From the NCBI RefSeq assembly GCF_044547355.1, contig NZ_JBIUAG010000006.1:62001-126000 (forward strand): 64,000 nucleotides of DNA, in the 5' to 3' direction. Made by a program: the position numbers and the translations under genes. The notes beneath the pieces were generated by a model. The model saw nothing but the letters and a program-made list of their open reading frames with translations, was not told the DNA's origin and did no database searches. The DNA is from Kutzneria sp044547355 (GTDB taxonomy: Bacteria > Actinomycetota > Actinomycetes > Mycobacteriales > Pseudonocardiaceae). Numbering within the stretch: the stretch's first letter is position 1; the number at the start of each line of letters is the position of its first letter. Shown here piece by piece: positions 33,977-42,017 of this stretch.

Positions 33977-34588
33977 GTGCTATTCGGCCTGGACCGCCGG
34001 CTCCGTGCCCGCCGCGCCGCCCGCGAGTGCTCGCAGGCGGTGTGTCCGACCTGCGGCCGGCCGCTGATCCACGACGGTCTGGACTGGCTGACCGGCCTCT
34101 ACAACCGGGGCGCCTGGGATCACCACGCCACCCGGCTGCTGGCCGAGGAGAGCGGTCCGGTGGCGCTGCTCATCGCCGACGTGGACAAGCTGAAGTGGAT
34201 CAACGACGTGCACGGTCACCTGGCCGGCGACGAGGCGCTGCGCCGGTTCTCCACCGTGCTGCGGTCGGTGACGCGCGGCCGTGACCTGCTGGCCCGCTAC
34301 GGCGGCGACGAGTTCCTGGCCCTGCTGCCCGGTTCCGACGCCGACGCCGCCCTCGACGTGGCGCAGCGGATCAACACCGAGCTGAGCGGCACTCGGCTGG
34401 ACACGGTCAGCGCCCGCGACGGGCAGGTCGCCCTGACCGGGCTGAGCGCCTCGGTCGGGGTCGCCACCCGGGACGCGGGCAGCGACCTGGAGCCCATGCT
34501 GATGGCCGCCGACGCCGCCCTGCTGGCGGCCAAGCGCGGCGGTCGGGGACGCAGCTGCCTGAGCGGGACCTCCCCGCTGCGGCGGTGA
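33977..34588 (+). CDS. Stand-alone GGDEF diguanylate cyclase with N-terminal CxxC
   Basis: A 203-residue protein, essentially one GGDEF domain. The active-site loop is RYGGDEF and the metal aspartate lies in IADVDKLKWIND; the inhibitory I-site RGRD sits five residues before GGDEF, so product feedback is expected. There is no membrane anchor or PAS/GAF sensor; the short N-terminus has a CSQAVCPTCGRP cluster that could bind zinc or sense redox. It should make c-di-GMP, which in actinomycetes controls development through BldD. It is divergent from the permease operon. Confidence 0.87.
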   Translation: MLFGLDRRLRARRAARECSQAVCPTCGRPLIHDGLDWLTGLYNRGAWDHHATRLLAEESGPVALLIADVDKLKWINDVHGHLAGDEALRRFSTVLRSVTRGRDLLARYGGDEFLALLPGSDADAALDVAQRINTELSGTRLDTVSARDGQVALTGLSASVGVATRDAGSDLEPMLMAADAALLAAKRGGRGRSCLSGTSPLRR

Positions 34589-34594
34589 TCGGAG

Positions 34595-34649
34595 CGTCAT
34601 GAAGGGCCCCATACTGGCGTTGAACGTCATGATGGGGCCCTTCATGACG
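34595..34649. repeat. Perfect 18-bp inverted repeat after the GGDEF gene
   Basis: CGTCATGAAGGGCCCCAT (34595-34612) and its exact reverse complement (34632-34649) are separated by 19 bases. A third, partial unit follows (GTTGAACG at about 34649, then GGTCCC). It lies right after the GGDEF stop codon. It may end transcription or be a dispersed intergenic repeat. Confidence 0.85.
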
Positions 34650-34719
34650 TTGAACGAGAGGATCGGTCCCTTGATCTTGGGGGCTGGGGGGCTGGGGGCG
34701 AGCGGTGTGGCGGGGGGGC

Positions 34720-35010
34720 TCAGAGCTCGGCGTGGTGGGGGCCGAGGCGGTGGCCGCCGACGCCCTCGTCGTCGGCGCCGTGCCAGATCACCGGATCGTA
34801 GGGCTCGTCGGTGATGTAGACGACGTTGCGCTCCCTGGGCCGGGCGCGGTCCAGTGTGGACAGTTCGGCGGCGTCGATCTCCAGCCGCTCGAAGGAATTG
34901 GCCAGCCGGCCGACGGCCGCGCCGCCGCCGTGCGTCCGGTGCAGCGCGTCGATGCAGCGGCGCAGCTGGCCTATCGCCCGGTTCAGGTCGTGAAAGTTCC
35001 TGGCGGACAA
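34720..35010 (-). CDS. Small hypothetical protein (96 aa)
   Basis: A 96-residue protein starting at TTG 35010, six bases after GGGAGG; the good ribosome site decides this unusual start. The first half is helical and charged (FHDLNRAIGQLRRCIDALHR), and the second half contains NVVYITDEPYDPVIWHGADD. No membrane segment or signal peptide. I do not recognise the family. It sits upstream of nothing obvious, between the repeat region and the LAL regulator's end, and is probably expressed by itself. Confidence 0.6.
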   Translation of the reverse strand: MSARNFHDLNRAIGQLRRCIDALHRTHGGGAAVGRLANSFERLEIDAAELSTLDRARPRERNVVYITDEPYDPVIWHGADDEGVGGHRLGPHHAEL

Positions 35011-35114
35011 GGCAAACCTCCCGTTGTCGATCCCATCTGGCGGCGCGGGCAGGATGGCACGGATATCCGGTCAGGCCGGCGGGCGTGAGACCGAATCTAG
35101 TGCTACACCCAGGT

Positions 35115-37925
35115 TCAGGCGCTGGTGGCGATATCGGACTGGAGGCTGACCGACAGCTCGCTGCGCCGGTTCACGTTGAGCTTGCGGTACACCCTGGTCA
35201 GGTGCTGTTCGACGGTGCTCACGGTGATGTAGAGCCGGGCGGCGATCTCCCGGTTGGTGTAGCCGATCGCGGCCAGTTTGGCCACCCGCCGTTCGGCCCG
35301 GCTCAGCGCCTGGGCGGACTCGGCCCGCGGCGTGGATCCGGCCATCGGGCCGGCCACGGTGGAGTGCTTCATCAGCTGCTGGCACAGGGCCTCGGCCTGG
35401 CAGCTCTTGGCGATCAGCCAGGCCCGGCGGACCGTGGTCCACGCCTTGTCCTGCTCCCCCGACGCCCCCTGGGCGATGCTCAGCTCGGCCAGCGCCTGGG
35501 CCATGGACAGCCGGTCCCCGGCGGCCTCCAGGTCGTCGACGGCCAGTTGCAGCAGCGCGGGCCGCAGCTCCAGCTCGCTGACCGCCGCCTTGACCCGCAG
35601 CGCCTTGCCCCGGGCCCGCGAGCTGGCCGCGCCGGCGATGGCCAGTTCCTTGTCCACCAAGGCTCTGGCCTGGGTGGTGTGGCCTAACTCGAGTAACGCC
35701 GAGGCCGCGCTGCTGCGCCACGGCACGACCGTGGGCCGGTCCATGTTCCACTGCCGGATCAGGTCGCCGGCGGCCAGGAAGTCGGCAAGGGCGGCCCGGG
35801 CGTGGCCGGACTCCAGGTGGAAGTGGCCCCGCGCGTGCAGGTAGTGCAGCCCGTGCCGGGTCTTGAGCACCGCCTGCCCCAGCGGCCGGGCCACGTACTC
35901 GGCCGCCTCGGTCATGTTGCCCATCGCGACCGCGGAGCAGATCAGCACGGCCAGCATGGAGCCGATGCCCACACCGCCGCCGTAGGGCGCGGAGTACGCC
36001 GCGAAGGCGGCCTTGGCACACCGCACGGCCAGCGGCAGGTCGCCCTGGCGGACGGCGACCAGCGCGCGCACCTCGCTCATCCGGGTGTGCCAGCCGGGGG
36101 CCCGGCGGTCGTGGGCCTCCTTGAGCAGCGTGTCGCACCACGGAACCGCCTTGTCCAGCCGGTCGGCGTAGACCAGGGCGAGCACCGCCGACTTGAGCGG
36201 GACCACCGTGGTGGCGGTCAGCCGCGTGCTCTGCAACACCTGCTCGGCGTCGGCCAGCGTCTCGTCGTCCACGCCGCGGGTGAGCACGGTGGCCAGCGCC
36301 GACGCGGCCTGCAGCCGCGGCTCGGCCACCGCCCCCGACACCACCGGCGCGGCCAGCAGCGCGGTCCGGACCTCCTGGTTGAGCGTGGGGAACGAGGCGG
36401 AGACGGTCAGCGCGATGATCCGCCGCTCGATGGCCGTGCGCAGGCTGGTCGAGTTCGCGGACGCCATCACCTCGATCATGTGCAGGGCGTCGTCGGTCCG
36501 CCCGTGCCACAACAGGTTGTGCACCAGCTCGGTGGCGTCGCGCTCGGCCAGCTCGCCGGCCCGCATGGCCGCGACCAGCCGGTCCAGGTGGCGGACGCCG
36601 GCGGTCGGGTTGACCTGCCACTCCATGCCGGCCAGCATCGTGACGATCTTGCCGCGACGGCGCTCGTCCGGGCAGCAGGCCACGGCCAGTTGCAGGCACT
36701 GGGTGGCGAAGCTGACGCGGTCGCCGGCCGAGGCCAGCTCGGCCGCCTCGACGAGCACGCCGACGCTCCACGGGTAGTCGCCGCGCCGGGCGGCGACCAG
36801 GTGCTCGGCCACCGGGATCGCCTGCGCGCCGGCGTCCAGCAGCAACTGGGCGGCGCGGTGGTGCAGGTCCTCGAACTCGGTGGTGTCCATGGCGGTGAGC
36901 AGGGCCGTGGCCACCGACTCGTGGCGGAAGGCCACCCCGTCCAGCACGCCGGCGTCGCCCAGCAGCTCGACGATCGCCGAGACCCGGTCGCCGTCCTCGT
37001 CGAGCAGATCGGCCAGCAGCCCGACCGAGGCATGCTCGCCGAGCACCGCGATGCCGCGGCCGACCGGCAGGGCCAGTTCGTCCGACCGGCGCAGGCAATT
37101 GGCCACCGCGTCGGTGTACGAGCGGCCGACCGTCAGCCGTCCGCCCGAGCCGGCGGCCACGCCGTAGTCGACCAGCAGGGCCCGCAGCAGCAAGGGATTG
37201 CCGCCGGAGACGGCGGCGGCCGGGCCGGCCAGCCGGCGGGCCACGGACGTGGACAGGCTGCCGGACAACACTTCCTGCACGCCGGCCAACGCCAGCGCCC
37301 GCAGCCAGAGCCGTTGGTACCTCGGATGGCGCAGCAGCTCGCCGAACAGAGCAGTGTTCGGGCCCAGCTGGTGCTGGGCGGCGAACACGAACACCACTCG
37401 CTCCTGGTAGGTGGCGCGGACCAGATCGGTCAGGCACAGCAGCGAAGCGGCGTCGGCGTCCTGCACGTCGTCGACGACGACGATCACCGGGGTGTCGCGG
37501 GTCAGCTTGGCCACCGCGGTCCGCACCGCGGCCATCACCCGGGTGCTCAGGCGGCTCATCTCGGCGTCGTCGCCGTCCAGCGTCAGCGCCCACTCGACCG
37601 CGTCGTTGACGAGTTCGACGATTTCGACGGCACGGTCCCGAATCGCCGCATTGTCCAGAAGTTGGCGCAACACGGCGAAGGGCAGCGCGTGCGGCGCCGC
37701 CGTCGCGGTCAGCGTGACCGCGTCGTCGGCGACCATGTTCTCGACGAAGTGGTTGACCAGCTCGGTCTTGCCGGTGGCGACCGGACCCGTGACGAGGACA
37801 GCGCTTCCCCGGCCCTGGGCGCACGTGGTGAGCACGCTCTCCAGCGCGGCCAGCTCGGCCGTCCGCTCGGCCAGGCCCGATGAGTTCGGCTCGTGCGGCT
37901 TGACCAGCTTGAGCTCAGGCTCCAT
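35115..37925 (-). CDS. LAL-type LuxR regulator, probable cluster activator
   Basis: A 936-residue LAL protein starting at ATG 37925 (GAAGGG 8 nt upstream). Walker A is GPVATGKTEL, Walker B is VIVVVDDVQDAD; the C-terminal LuxR HTH is LSRAERRVAKLAAIGYTNRE ... VSTVEQHLTRVYRKLNVNRR. It differs in detail from the LAL pair at 21-27 kb and resembles the regulators found at the edges of macrolide and polyene clusters (PikD type). It borders the polyketide/sugar region on its left side, so it is the best candidate pathway activator. Target promoters are unknown. Confidence 0.88.
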   Translation of the reverse strand: MEPELKLVKPHEPNSSGLAERTAELAALESVLTTCAQGRGSAVLVTGPVATGKTELVNHFVENMVADDAVTLTATAAPHALPFAVLRQLLDNAAIRDRAVEIVELVNDAVEWALTLDGDDAEMSRLSTRVMAAVRTAVAKLTRDTPVIVVVDDVQDADAASLLCLTDLVRATYQERVVFVFAAQHQLGPNTALFGELLRHPRYQRLWLRALALAGVQEVLSGSLSTSVARRLAGPAAAVSGGNPLLLRALLVDYGVAAGSGGRLTVGRSYTDAVANCLRRSDELALPVGRGIAVLGEHASVGLLADLLDEDGDRVSAIVELLGDAGVLDGVAFRHESVATALLTAMDTTEFEDLHHRAAQLLLDAGAQAIPVAEHLVAARRGDYPWSVGVLVEAAELASAGDRVSFATQCLQLAVACCPDERRRGKIVTMLAGMEWQVNPTAGVRHLDRLVAAMRAGELAERDATELVHNLLWHGRTDDALHMIEVMASANSTSLRTAIERRIIALTVSASFPTLNQEVRTALLAAPVVSGAVAEPRLQAASALATVLTRGVDDETLADAEQVLQSTRLTATTVVPLKSAVLALVYADRLDKAVPWCDTLLKEAHDRRAPGWHTRMSEVRALVAVRQGDLPLAVRCAKAAFAAYSAPYGGGVGIGSMLAVLICSAVAMGNMTEAAEYVARPLGQAVLKTRHGLHYLHARGHFHLESGHARAALADFLAAGDLIRQWNMDRPTVVPWRSSAASALLELGHTTQARALVDKELAIAGAASSRARGKALRVKAAVSELELRPALLQLAVDDLEAAGDRLSMAQALAELSIAQGASGEQDKAWTTVRRAWLIAKSCQAEALCQQLMKHSTVAGPMAGSTPRAESAQALSRAERRVAKLAAIGYTNREIAARLYITVSTVEQHLTRVYRKLNVNRRSELSVSLQSDIATSA

Positions 37926-38257
37926 CGTCACTGCCCTTCACAGCTATGACGCAAGGCACTTCGCTTCCCGGCGGCGAAGACGGACGCGCCCCTACGCCCC
38001 GACCGCCCGCAAGCGCGTGTCGCTTTCCCCAGTAAGTCCACAGCGTGATCCACGTCGAATGTAGCCACTGGATAGCGGCCTTCGTCAACATCAGGGACCA
38101 TGAGGGCCCTTCCGCTACCCGTTCGACCAGACACGGTCACGCGGTGTCCCACCAGGACTCCTTGCGGACAAGGGGATTTTCGGGCAACGTCTGAGGGCCG
38201 GGGGAGCTTCGGCGGCCGCGTGAGCTTGACGCCGACGGCCGCGATCGCCGTGCGGGC
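37926..38257. other. Intergenic region upstream of the LAL regulator
   Basis: About 330 bases with no convincing gene. It should hold the promoter of the leftward LAL gene. No strong dyad or RNA gene was identified apart from the hairpin that follows at 38258. Confidence 0.35.
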
Positions 38258-38288
38258 AACATGATCCGGGGCGAGCCCCGGTCATGTT
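38258..38288 (-). terminator. Hairpin at the end of the 77-aa ORF
   Basis: A stem of 13 pairs (AACATGA/TCATGTT plus CCGGGG/CCCCGG) with one bulged base and a CGAG loop spans the stop codon of the small leftward gene. No T-run follows, so termination strength is uncertain. Confidence 0.45.
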
Positions 38289-38515
38289 CGGCCGCGCACG
38301 TCTTCTACCTCAGGGCGGACGGCCCCGTTGCCGACCGCGCCGCGGCAAGGGATGTCCGCGACGTGTTTCGTGTCCGTACGGACATACGTTGGCACAGCAG
38401 GGCTGTCGCGCCGCCACGGCCGAAGTTCTTTGCCGCGTAACGGTCCGTCCGCCTGTCGTCCGCCTGTCCGCAACACCGGGCGGACGCTGCGCCGCCGGCG
38501 CCGGGTTTCGGCCAT
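38282..38515 (-). CDS. Arginine-rich small protein, uncertain (77 aa)
   Basis: A 77-residue frame from ATG 38515 with an excellent AGGAGG ribosome site 7 nt upstream. It sits downstream (leftward) of the TetR operator at 38559, in the orientation that matches the ABC-exporter promoter. The product is Arg-rich with no recognisable domain (starts MAETRRRRRSVRP). It could be a small expressed protein, a leader peptide for the LAL gene further on, or a decayed gene. The strong start signal is the main support. Confidence 0.4.
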   Translation of the reverse strand: MAETRRRRRSVRPVLRTGGRQADGPLRGKELRPWRRDSPAVPTYVRTDTKHVADIPCRGAVGNGAVRPEVEDVRGRT

Positions 38516-38558
38516 GCGGGAACCTCCTACGACGAGCGGCGACGCCTAGGTACCATGA

Positions 38559-38576
38559 TGGTACATCAATGTCCCA
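38559..38576. promoter_or_regulatory. TetR operator, copy 1
   Basis: TGGTACATCAATGTCCCA is an imperfect palindrome (TGGnACAT-nn-ATGTnCCA) located 35 nt upstream of the TetR start and 43 nt upstream of the 77-aa ORF. An identical 18-mer precedes the ABC exporter (43880-43897). A partly overlapping dyad TACCATGATGGTA is at 38551-38563. Confidence 0.75.
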
Positions 38577-38611
38577 TCGCCGAACATCATGCCGTCTACT
38601 ACAGTGTTCAC

Positions 38612-39187
38612 ATGTCCAGTAATGCGACGCAGGAGTCGGCCAGCCGGGCCCGCACCCGCAAGGCGATCATGGACGCCGCGTTCACCGTGCTCGGGCAGCG
38701 GCCCAGCGCGTCGCTCAGCGACATCGCCGAGGCCGCCGGCATCGGCCGCAGCACCCTGCACCGCTACTTCCCCGAACGTTCCGAGCTGATCGCCGCGCTG
38801 GCCGAGCAGGCCGTGGAGACGATGACCCGGGCCGTCGAGGAGGCCGCGCTGGACACCGGCACCCCAGACCAGGCGCTGCGGCGGGTGATCCGGGCGTACT
38901 TCGACTTCAGCCCGGTGCTGATGTTCCTGACCGGCGAGGCCCAGGTGCGCAACCAGGTCATCGCCGGCGTCGAGTCGGCCGACCGGCCGGTGCTGCGGCT
39001 GATCGAGCGCGGCCAGCGTGAGGGCTACTTCGCCGCCGACACCCCGGCCACCTGGATCAACCGGGTGCTGGGCTGGCTCGTCTACGCCGGCGTCGAGGCC
39101 GTGCGCGAGGACGACGCCCACCGGTACACCGCGGTGGAGCTGGTGATCCGCACGTTCGAACGCGGCGTGCTGGCCGACCCGGACTGA
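38612..39187 (+). CDS. TetR-family regulator, probable repressor of the ABC/GH20 operon
   Basis: A 191-residue TetR protein starting at ATG 38612. HTH about 14-50: ARTRKAIMDAAFTVLGQRPS, then LSDIAEAAGIGRSTLHRYFP. The earlier in-frame start at 38555 is rejected because the operator would be inside the coding region. The ligand domain is generic. The same 18-bp operator lies in front of this gene and of the exporter operon 5 kb away, so this protein should repress itself and the exporter and be released by the cluster product or an intermediate. The actual ligand is unknown. Confidence 0.88.
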   Translation: MSSNATQESASRARTRKAIMDAAFTVLGQRPSASLSDIAEAAGIGRSTLHRYFPERSELIAALAEQAVETMTRAVEEAALDTGTPDQALRRVIRAYFDFSPVLMFLTGEAQVRNQVIAGVESADRPVLRLIERGQREGYFAADTPATWINRVLGWLVYAGVEAVREDDAHRYTAVELVIRTFERGVLADPD

Positions 39188-39333
39188 GCGTCAACTCTGG
39201 TGATTCACCCCGTCAGCCGGGCTCGACCCGGTCTGCGGCCGCGGGAGCGCGCTTACCCTCTGGCGGCCGACAGCTGAGGACATCCCTGCCGGCACGTCAC
39301 GCGGCCAGGCCGAACCTCGCTGGAGGAAACACG

Positions 39334-40338
39334 ATGAGCACGCGCCCCATCGGACTGCTGGGCACCGGCTCGTACCTGCCCGAGCGGGTGGTGACGAACG
39401 AGGACATCGCCGCCATGACGCCGGACGCCACCCCCGAGTGGATCCTGCGCAAGACCGCGATCCGCAGCCGCCGCTTCGCCGCCGAGCACGAGGCCACCTC
39501 CGACCTCGCCGCCGCCGCCGGCCGGGCCGCGCTGGAGCACGCCGGCCTGTCGGCCGACCGGGTCGACTACCTGATCGTGTCCACCTCCACCGGCGACTTC
39601 CCGCAGCCCCCCACCGCCAGCGTCGTCCAGCAGCTGCTCGGCGCCCAGAGCGCCGCCTGCCTCGACGTCAACGTCGTGTGCGCCGGTTTCGTCTACGCCC
39701 TGGAGCTGGGCCGCAGCCTGGTCGCCACCCACCCCGGCACTCGGGCGCTGGTCATCGCCGCCGACATCTACTCCCGCATCCTCGACTTCACCGACCGCCG
39801 CACCTGCGCCCTGTTCGGCGACGGCGCCGGGGCCGCCGTCGTCGGTGAGGTCGCCGAGGACTACGGCATTCTCAACATCGAACTGGCCACCAGCGGCGAA
39901 CACCAGGATCTGATCAAGGTCCCCGCCGGCGGCAGCCGCGTCCCGCCCACCGCCCGGACCCTCGCCGACGGCGGCCACTTCTTCACCATGCAGGGCCGTG
40001 GCGTGCGCGACTTCGTCTTCGACAGCGTGCCGCCCACCCTGCACAAGCTGCTCGCCACCGTCGGTCTCGACACCGACCGCGTGGACGTCTTCGTGCCGCA
40101 CCAGGCCAACAGCGTCCTGCTCGACGAGCTCGTCGTCCTCTGTGGCCTGACCGGCGCCCACACCGCCAAGACCGTCGAGCAGTACGGAAACGTCGGCAGC
40201 GCCTCGGTCCCCGTCGCCCTCGACGCCGCCGTCCGCTCCGGCCGCGTGCGGGACGGCGACATCGTCCTGCTCTCCGCCTTCGGCGGCGGCATGTCCGTCG
40301 GCAACGGCGTGCTCCGGTGGTCCGCGGTCAACGGCTGA
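39334..40338 (+). CDS. Ketoacyl-ACP synthase III (FabH-like) or KASIII-type acyltransferase
   Basis: A 334-residue KASIII-fold enzyme behind TGGAGGAAAC. The triad is complete: Cys116 in VVCAGF, His256 in VPHQAN, Asn286 in EQYGNVGSAS. The asparagine loop (GNVGSAS) departs from the FabH consensus GNTSAAS, as in cluster-specific members. Such enzymes either start a polyketide/fatty chain or transfer acyl groups onto sugars (CerJ type). Since the PKS here has its own KSQ loading module, an acyl-transfer or unusual precursor-forming role is plausible. It ends at a strong bidirectional hairpin. Confidence 0.85.
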   Translation: MSTRPIGLLGTGSYLPERVVTNEDIAAMTPDATPEWILRKTAIRSRRFAAEHEATSDLAAAAGRAALEHAGLSADRVDYLIVSTSTGDFPQPPTASVVQQLLGAQSAACLDVNVVCAGFVYALELGRSLVATHPGTRALVIAADIYSRILDFTDRRTCALFGDGAGAAVVGEVAEDYGILNIELATSGEHQDLIKVPAGGSRVPPTARTLADGGHFFTMQGRGVRDFVFDSVPPTLHKLLATVGLDTDRVDVFVPHQANSVLLDELVVLCGLTGAHTAKTVEQYGNVGSASVPVALDAAVRSGRVRDGDIVLLSAFGGGMSVGNGVLRWSAVNG

Positions 40339-40349
40339 CTCCGCACCGC

Positions 40350-40395
40350 GAACCGACTGTGCCGCAGCCCCGGCGGGCTGCGGCACAGTCGGTTC
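40350..40395. terminator. Bidirectional terminator hairpin
   Basis: A 21-bp perfect stem (left arm from GAACCGACTGTGCCGCAGCC) with a 4-base CGGC loop lies between the convergent KASIII and GH20 genes. Confidence 0.85.
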
Positions 40396-40408
40396 ATGGC
40401 CGGTCGGG

Positions 40409-42013
40409 CTACCGGGCCGGCCAGGGGATCTGGGGGGAGCGGTAGAAGTGGACGCCGGTCTGGTCCCAGAACGGGGCCTGGGCGGCGAGGCGGGTGCGCA
40501 ACGAGGTCCAGTCGTGGGTGGCGGGCGGCGACCAGCCGAGTTCGGCGATGGCGGGAAGGCGGGGGAAGACCAGGGAGTCGATCTCGGCCGGGGTGGCGAC
40601 GTACTCGGTGAACAGGGGGATGTTGACGCCGGCGACGCCGGGGCCGGAGACGCCGTCCTGGGTGGTGTCGGGGTCCCAGTTGTAGGCGTCCTGCACCTCG
40701 ATGTAGCCGGCCCAGTTGTTGCCGACGCCGGGGGCGGGCTGGTCCACGGAGTACTGCATGTCCATGTACGAGGTCCAGGCCGGGGTCATGATGAGCTTGC
40801 CGCCGCGGGCGGGGGCGGCCTTGAGGCCGGCGTCGTCGGGGTCGGGGATCCAGACGTTGATGAGGGTGTCGGCGGGATCGACGGCGGCGGCGGTCTCCTG
40901 CCAGCCGACGAGCTTCTTGCCGTACTTGGCGACGATGGCCTGCACGCGGTGGAGGTAGGTGGCGTAGTCGGCGGCGGGGATGCCGGCGGCCTCGTCACCG
41001 CCGATGCTGAGGTAGGGGCCAGGGGTGAGCGCGGCGACCTGGCGGATGACGTCGTCGACGAACGTGTAGGTGATGTCCTTGGTCACGCAGGCGTACTCGT
41101 GCGGGCTGGCGCCGACGCCCTGGAAGAGCGGGGCGGCCACGCCGTCGCAGTTGAGTTCGGCGTAGGAGGCCAGGGCCGCGTTGAAATGCGCGGGACCCTC
41201 GATTTCGGGGATGACGGTGATGTAGCGGGACGAGGCGTAGCGGACGATCCGCTCGTAGTCGGCCTGGGTGTAGTAGCCGGCCCGGACGCCGCCGGCCGAC
41301 ACGCCGCTGCTGCCGCCGATCGAGGTGAGCCGGGGCCAGCCGTTGATCTGCAGGCGCCAGCCCTGGCTGTCGGTCAGGTGCAGCTGAAGATAGTTGATCT
41401 TGTAGCGGGCGATCTCGTCGATGTAGCGCTCGACCTCGGCCACGGTGAAGAAGTGCCGGGCCACGTCGAGCAGGGCGCCGCGGTAGGAGTAGCGCGGATA
41501 GTCGGTGATCTCGCCGCCGGCCACCGGCCACGGCCCGCGCTGCCAGGACTTGGCCGCGTACTTGGCCGGCAGCAGCTGGAGCAGGGTCTGCACGCCGTCG
41601 TGGACACCGTTGGCGCTGTTGGCCTTGATGTGCACGCCGTTGTTGTCGACGGCCAACTGGTAGCCCTCGCTGCCCCACGACGCGTCGCCGCCGCCGACGG
41701 TCAGGCTGATGCCGGGCAGCGACACGAACGGCGCCGCCGGCACGACGGGCAACGGGTAGCCGGTGGACGGACGCAACTGCCCGGCCAGCGACTGCGCGAT
41801 CTGCCGGGTGGCGGAATCGCCCACGCCGTAGGAGATCACCGAGGTGGGCGACAGGTTGTAGCCGACGGCGGCGTTCGGGCGCACGCTGACCGGCGCGGGA
41901 ACCACCTGCCCCAGCGGGATCGGCGGCGCGGGCGGGGTCGGGGCGGCGGCGGCCGGCACTGCCAGGCCGGCCGCCAGCGCCACCGACAGCACGACAAGTG
42001 CTGTTCTACGCAC
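40409..42013 (-). CDS. Secreted beta-N-acetylhexosaminidase (GH20)
   Basis: A 534-residue GH20 enzyme starting at GTG 42013, after GAGGTAGGAAC and four bases after the ABC exporter stop codon. The N-terminus is a signal peptide (RRTALVVLSVALAAGLAVPA, cut near AAAAP). A GH20b-type N-terminal domain is followed by the TIM barrel with YRGALLDVARHFF and the catalytic pair Asp340-Glu341 in SIGGDEA. It removes terminal beta-GlcNAc or GalNAc by substrate-assisted catalysis outside the cell. Placement in one operon with an exporter under a cluster TetR is unusual for chitin degradation and suggests it acts on the exported natural product. Confidence 0.9.
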   Translation of the reverse strand: MRRTALVVLSVALAAGLAVPAAAAPTPPAPPIPLGQVVPAPVSVRPNAAVGYNLSPTSVISYGVGDSATRQIAQSLAGQLRPSTGYPLPVVPAAPFVSLPGISLTVGGGDASWGSEGYQLAVDNNGVHIKANSANGVHDGVQTLLQLLPAKYAAKSWQRGPWPVAGGEITDYPRYSYRGALLDVARHFFTVAEVERYIDEIARYKINYLQLHLTDSQGWRLQINGWPRLTSIGGSSGVSAGGVRAGYYTQADYERIVRYASSRYITVIPEIEGPAHFNAALASYAELNCDGVAAPLFQGVGASPHEYACVTKDITYTFVDDVIRQVAALTPGPYLSIGGDEAAGIPAADYATYLHRVQAIVAKYGKKLVGWQETAAAVDPADTLINVWIPDPDDAGLKAAPARGGKLIMTPAWTSYMDMQYSVDQPAPGVGNNWAGYIEVQDAYNWDPDTTQDGVSGPGVAGVNIPLFTEYVATPAEIDSLVFPRLPAIAELGWSPPATHDWTSLRTRLAAQAPFWDQTGVHFYRSPQIPWPAR

Positions 42014-42017
42014 GTTC

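Noticed and set aside
34599..34814. Frame MKGPILALN... across the inverted repeat
   Set aside because: Its repetitive peptide is a by-product of the repeat and it runs into low-complexity Arg/Gly; no ribosome site.
38371..38384. Perfect palindrome TGTCCGTACGGACA as an operator
   Set aside because: It lies inside the 77-aa ORF, away from any promoter, and has no second copy in the window.
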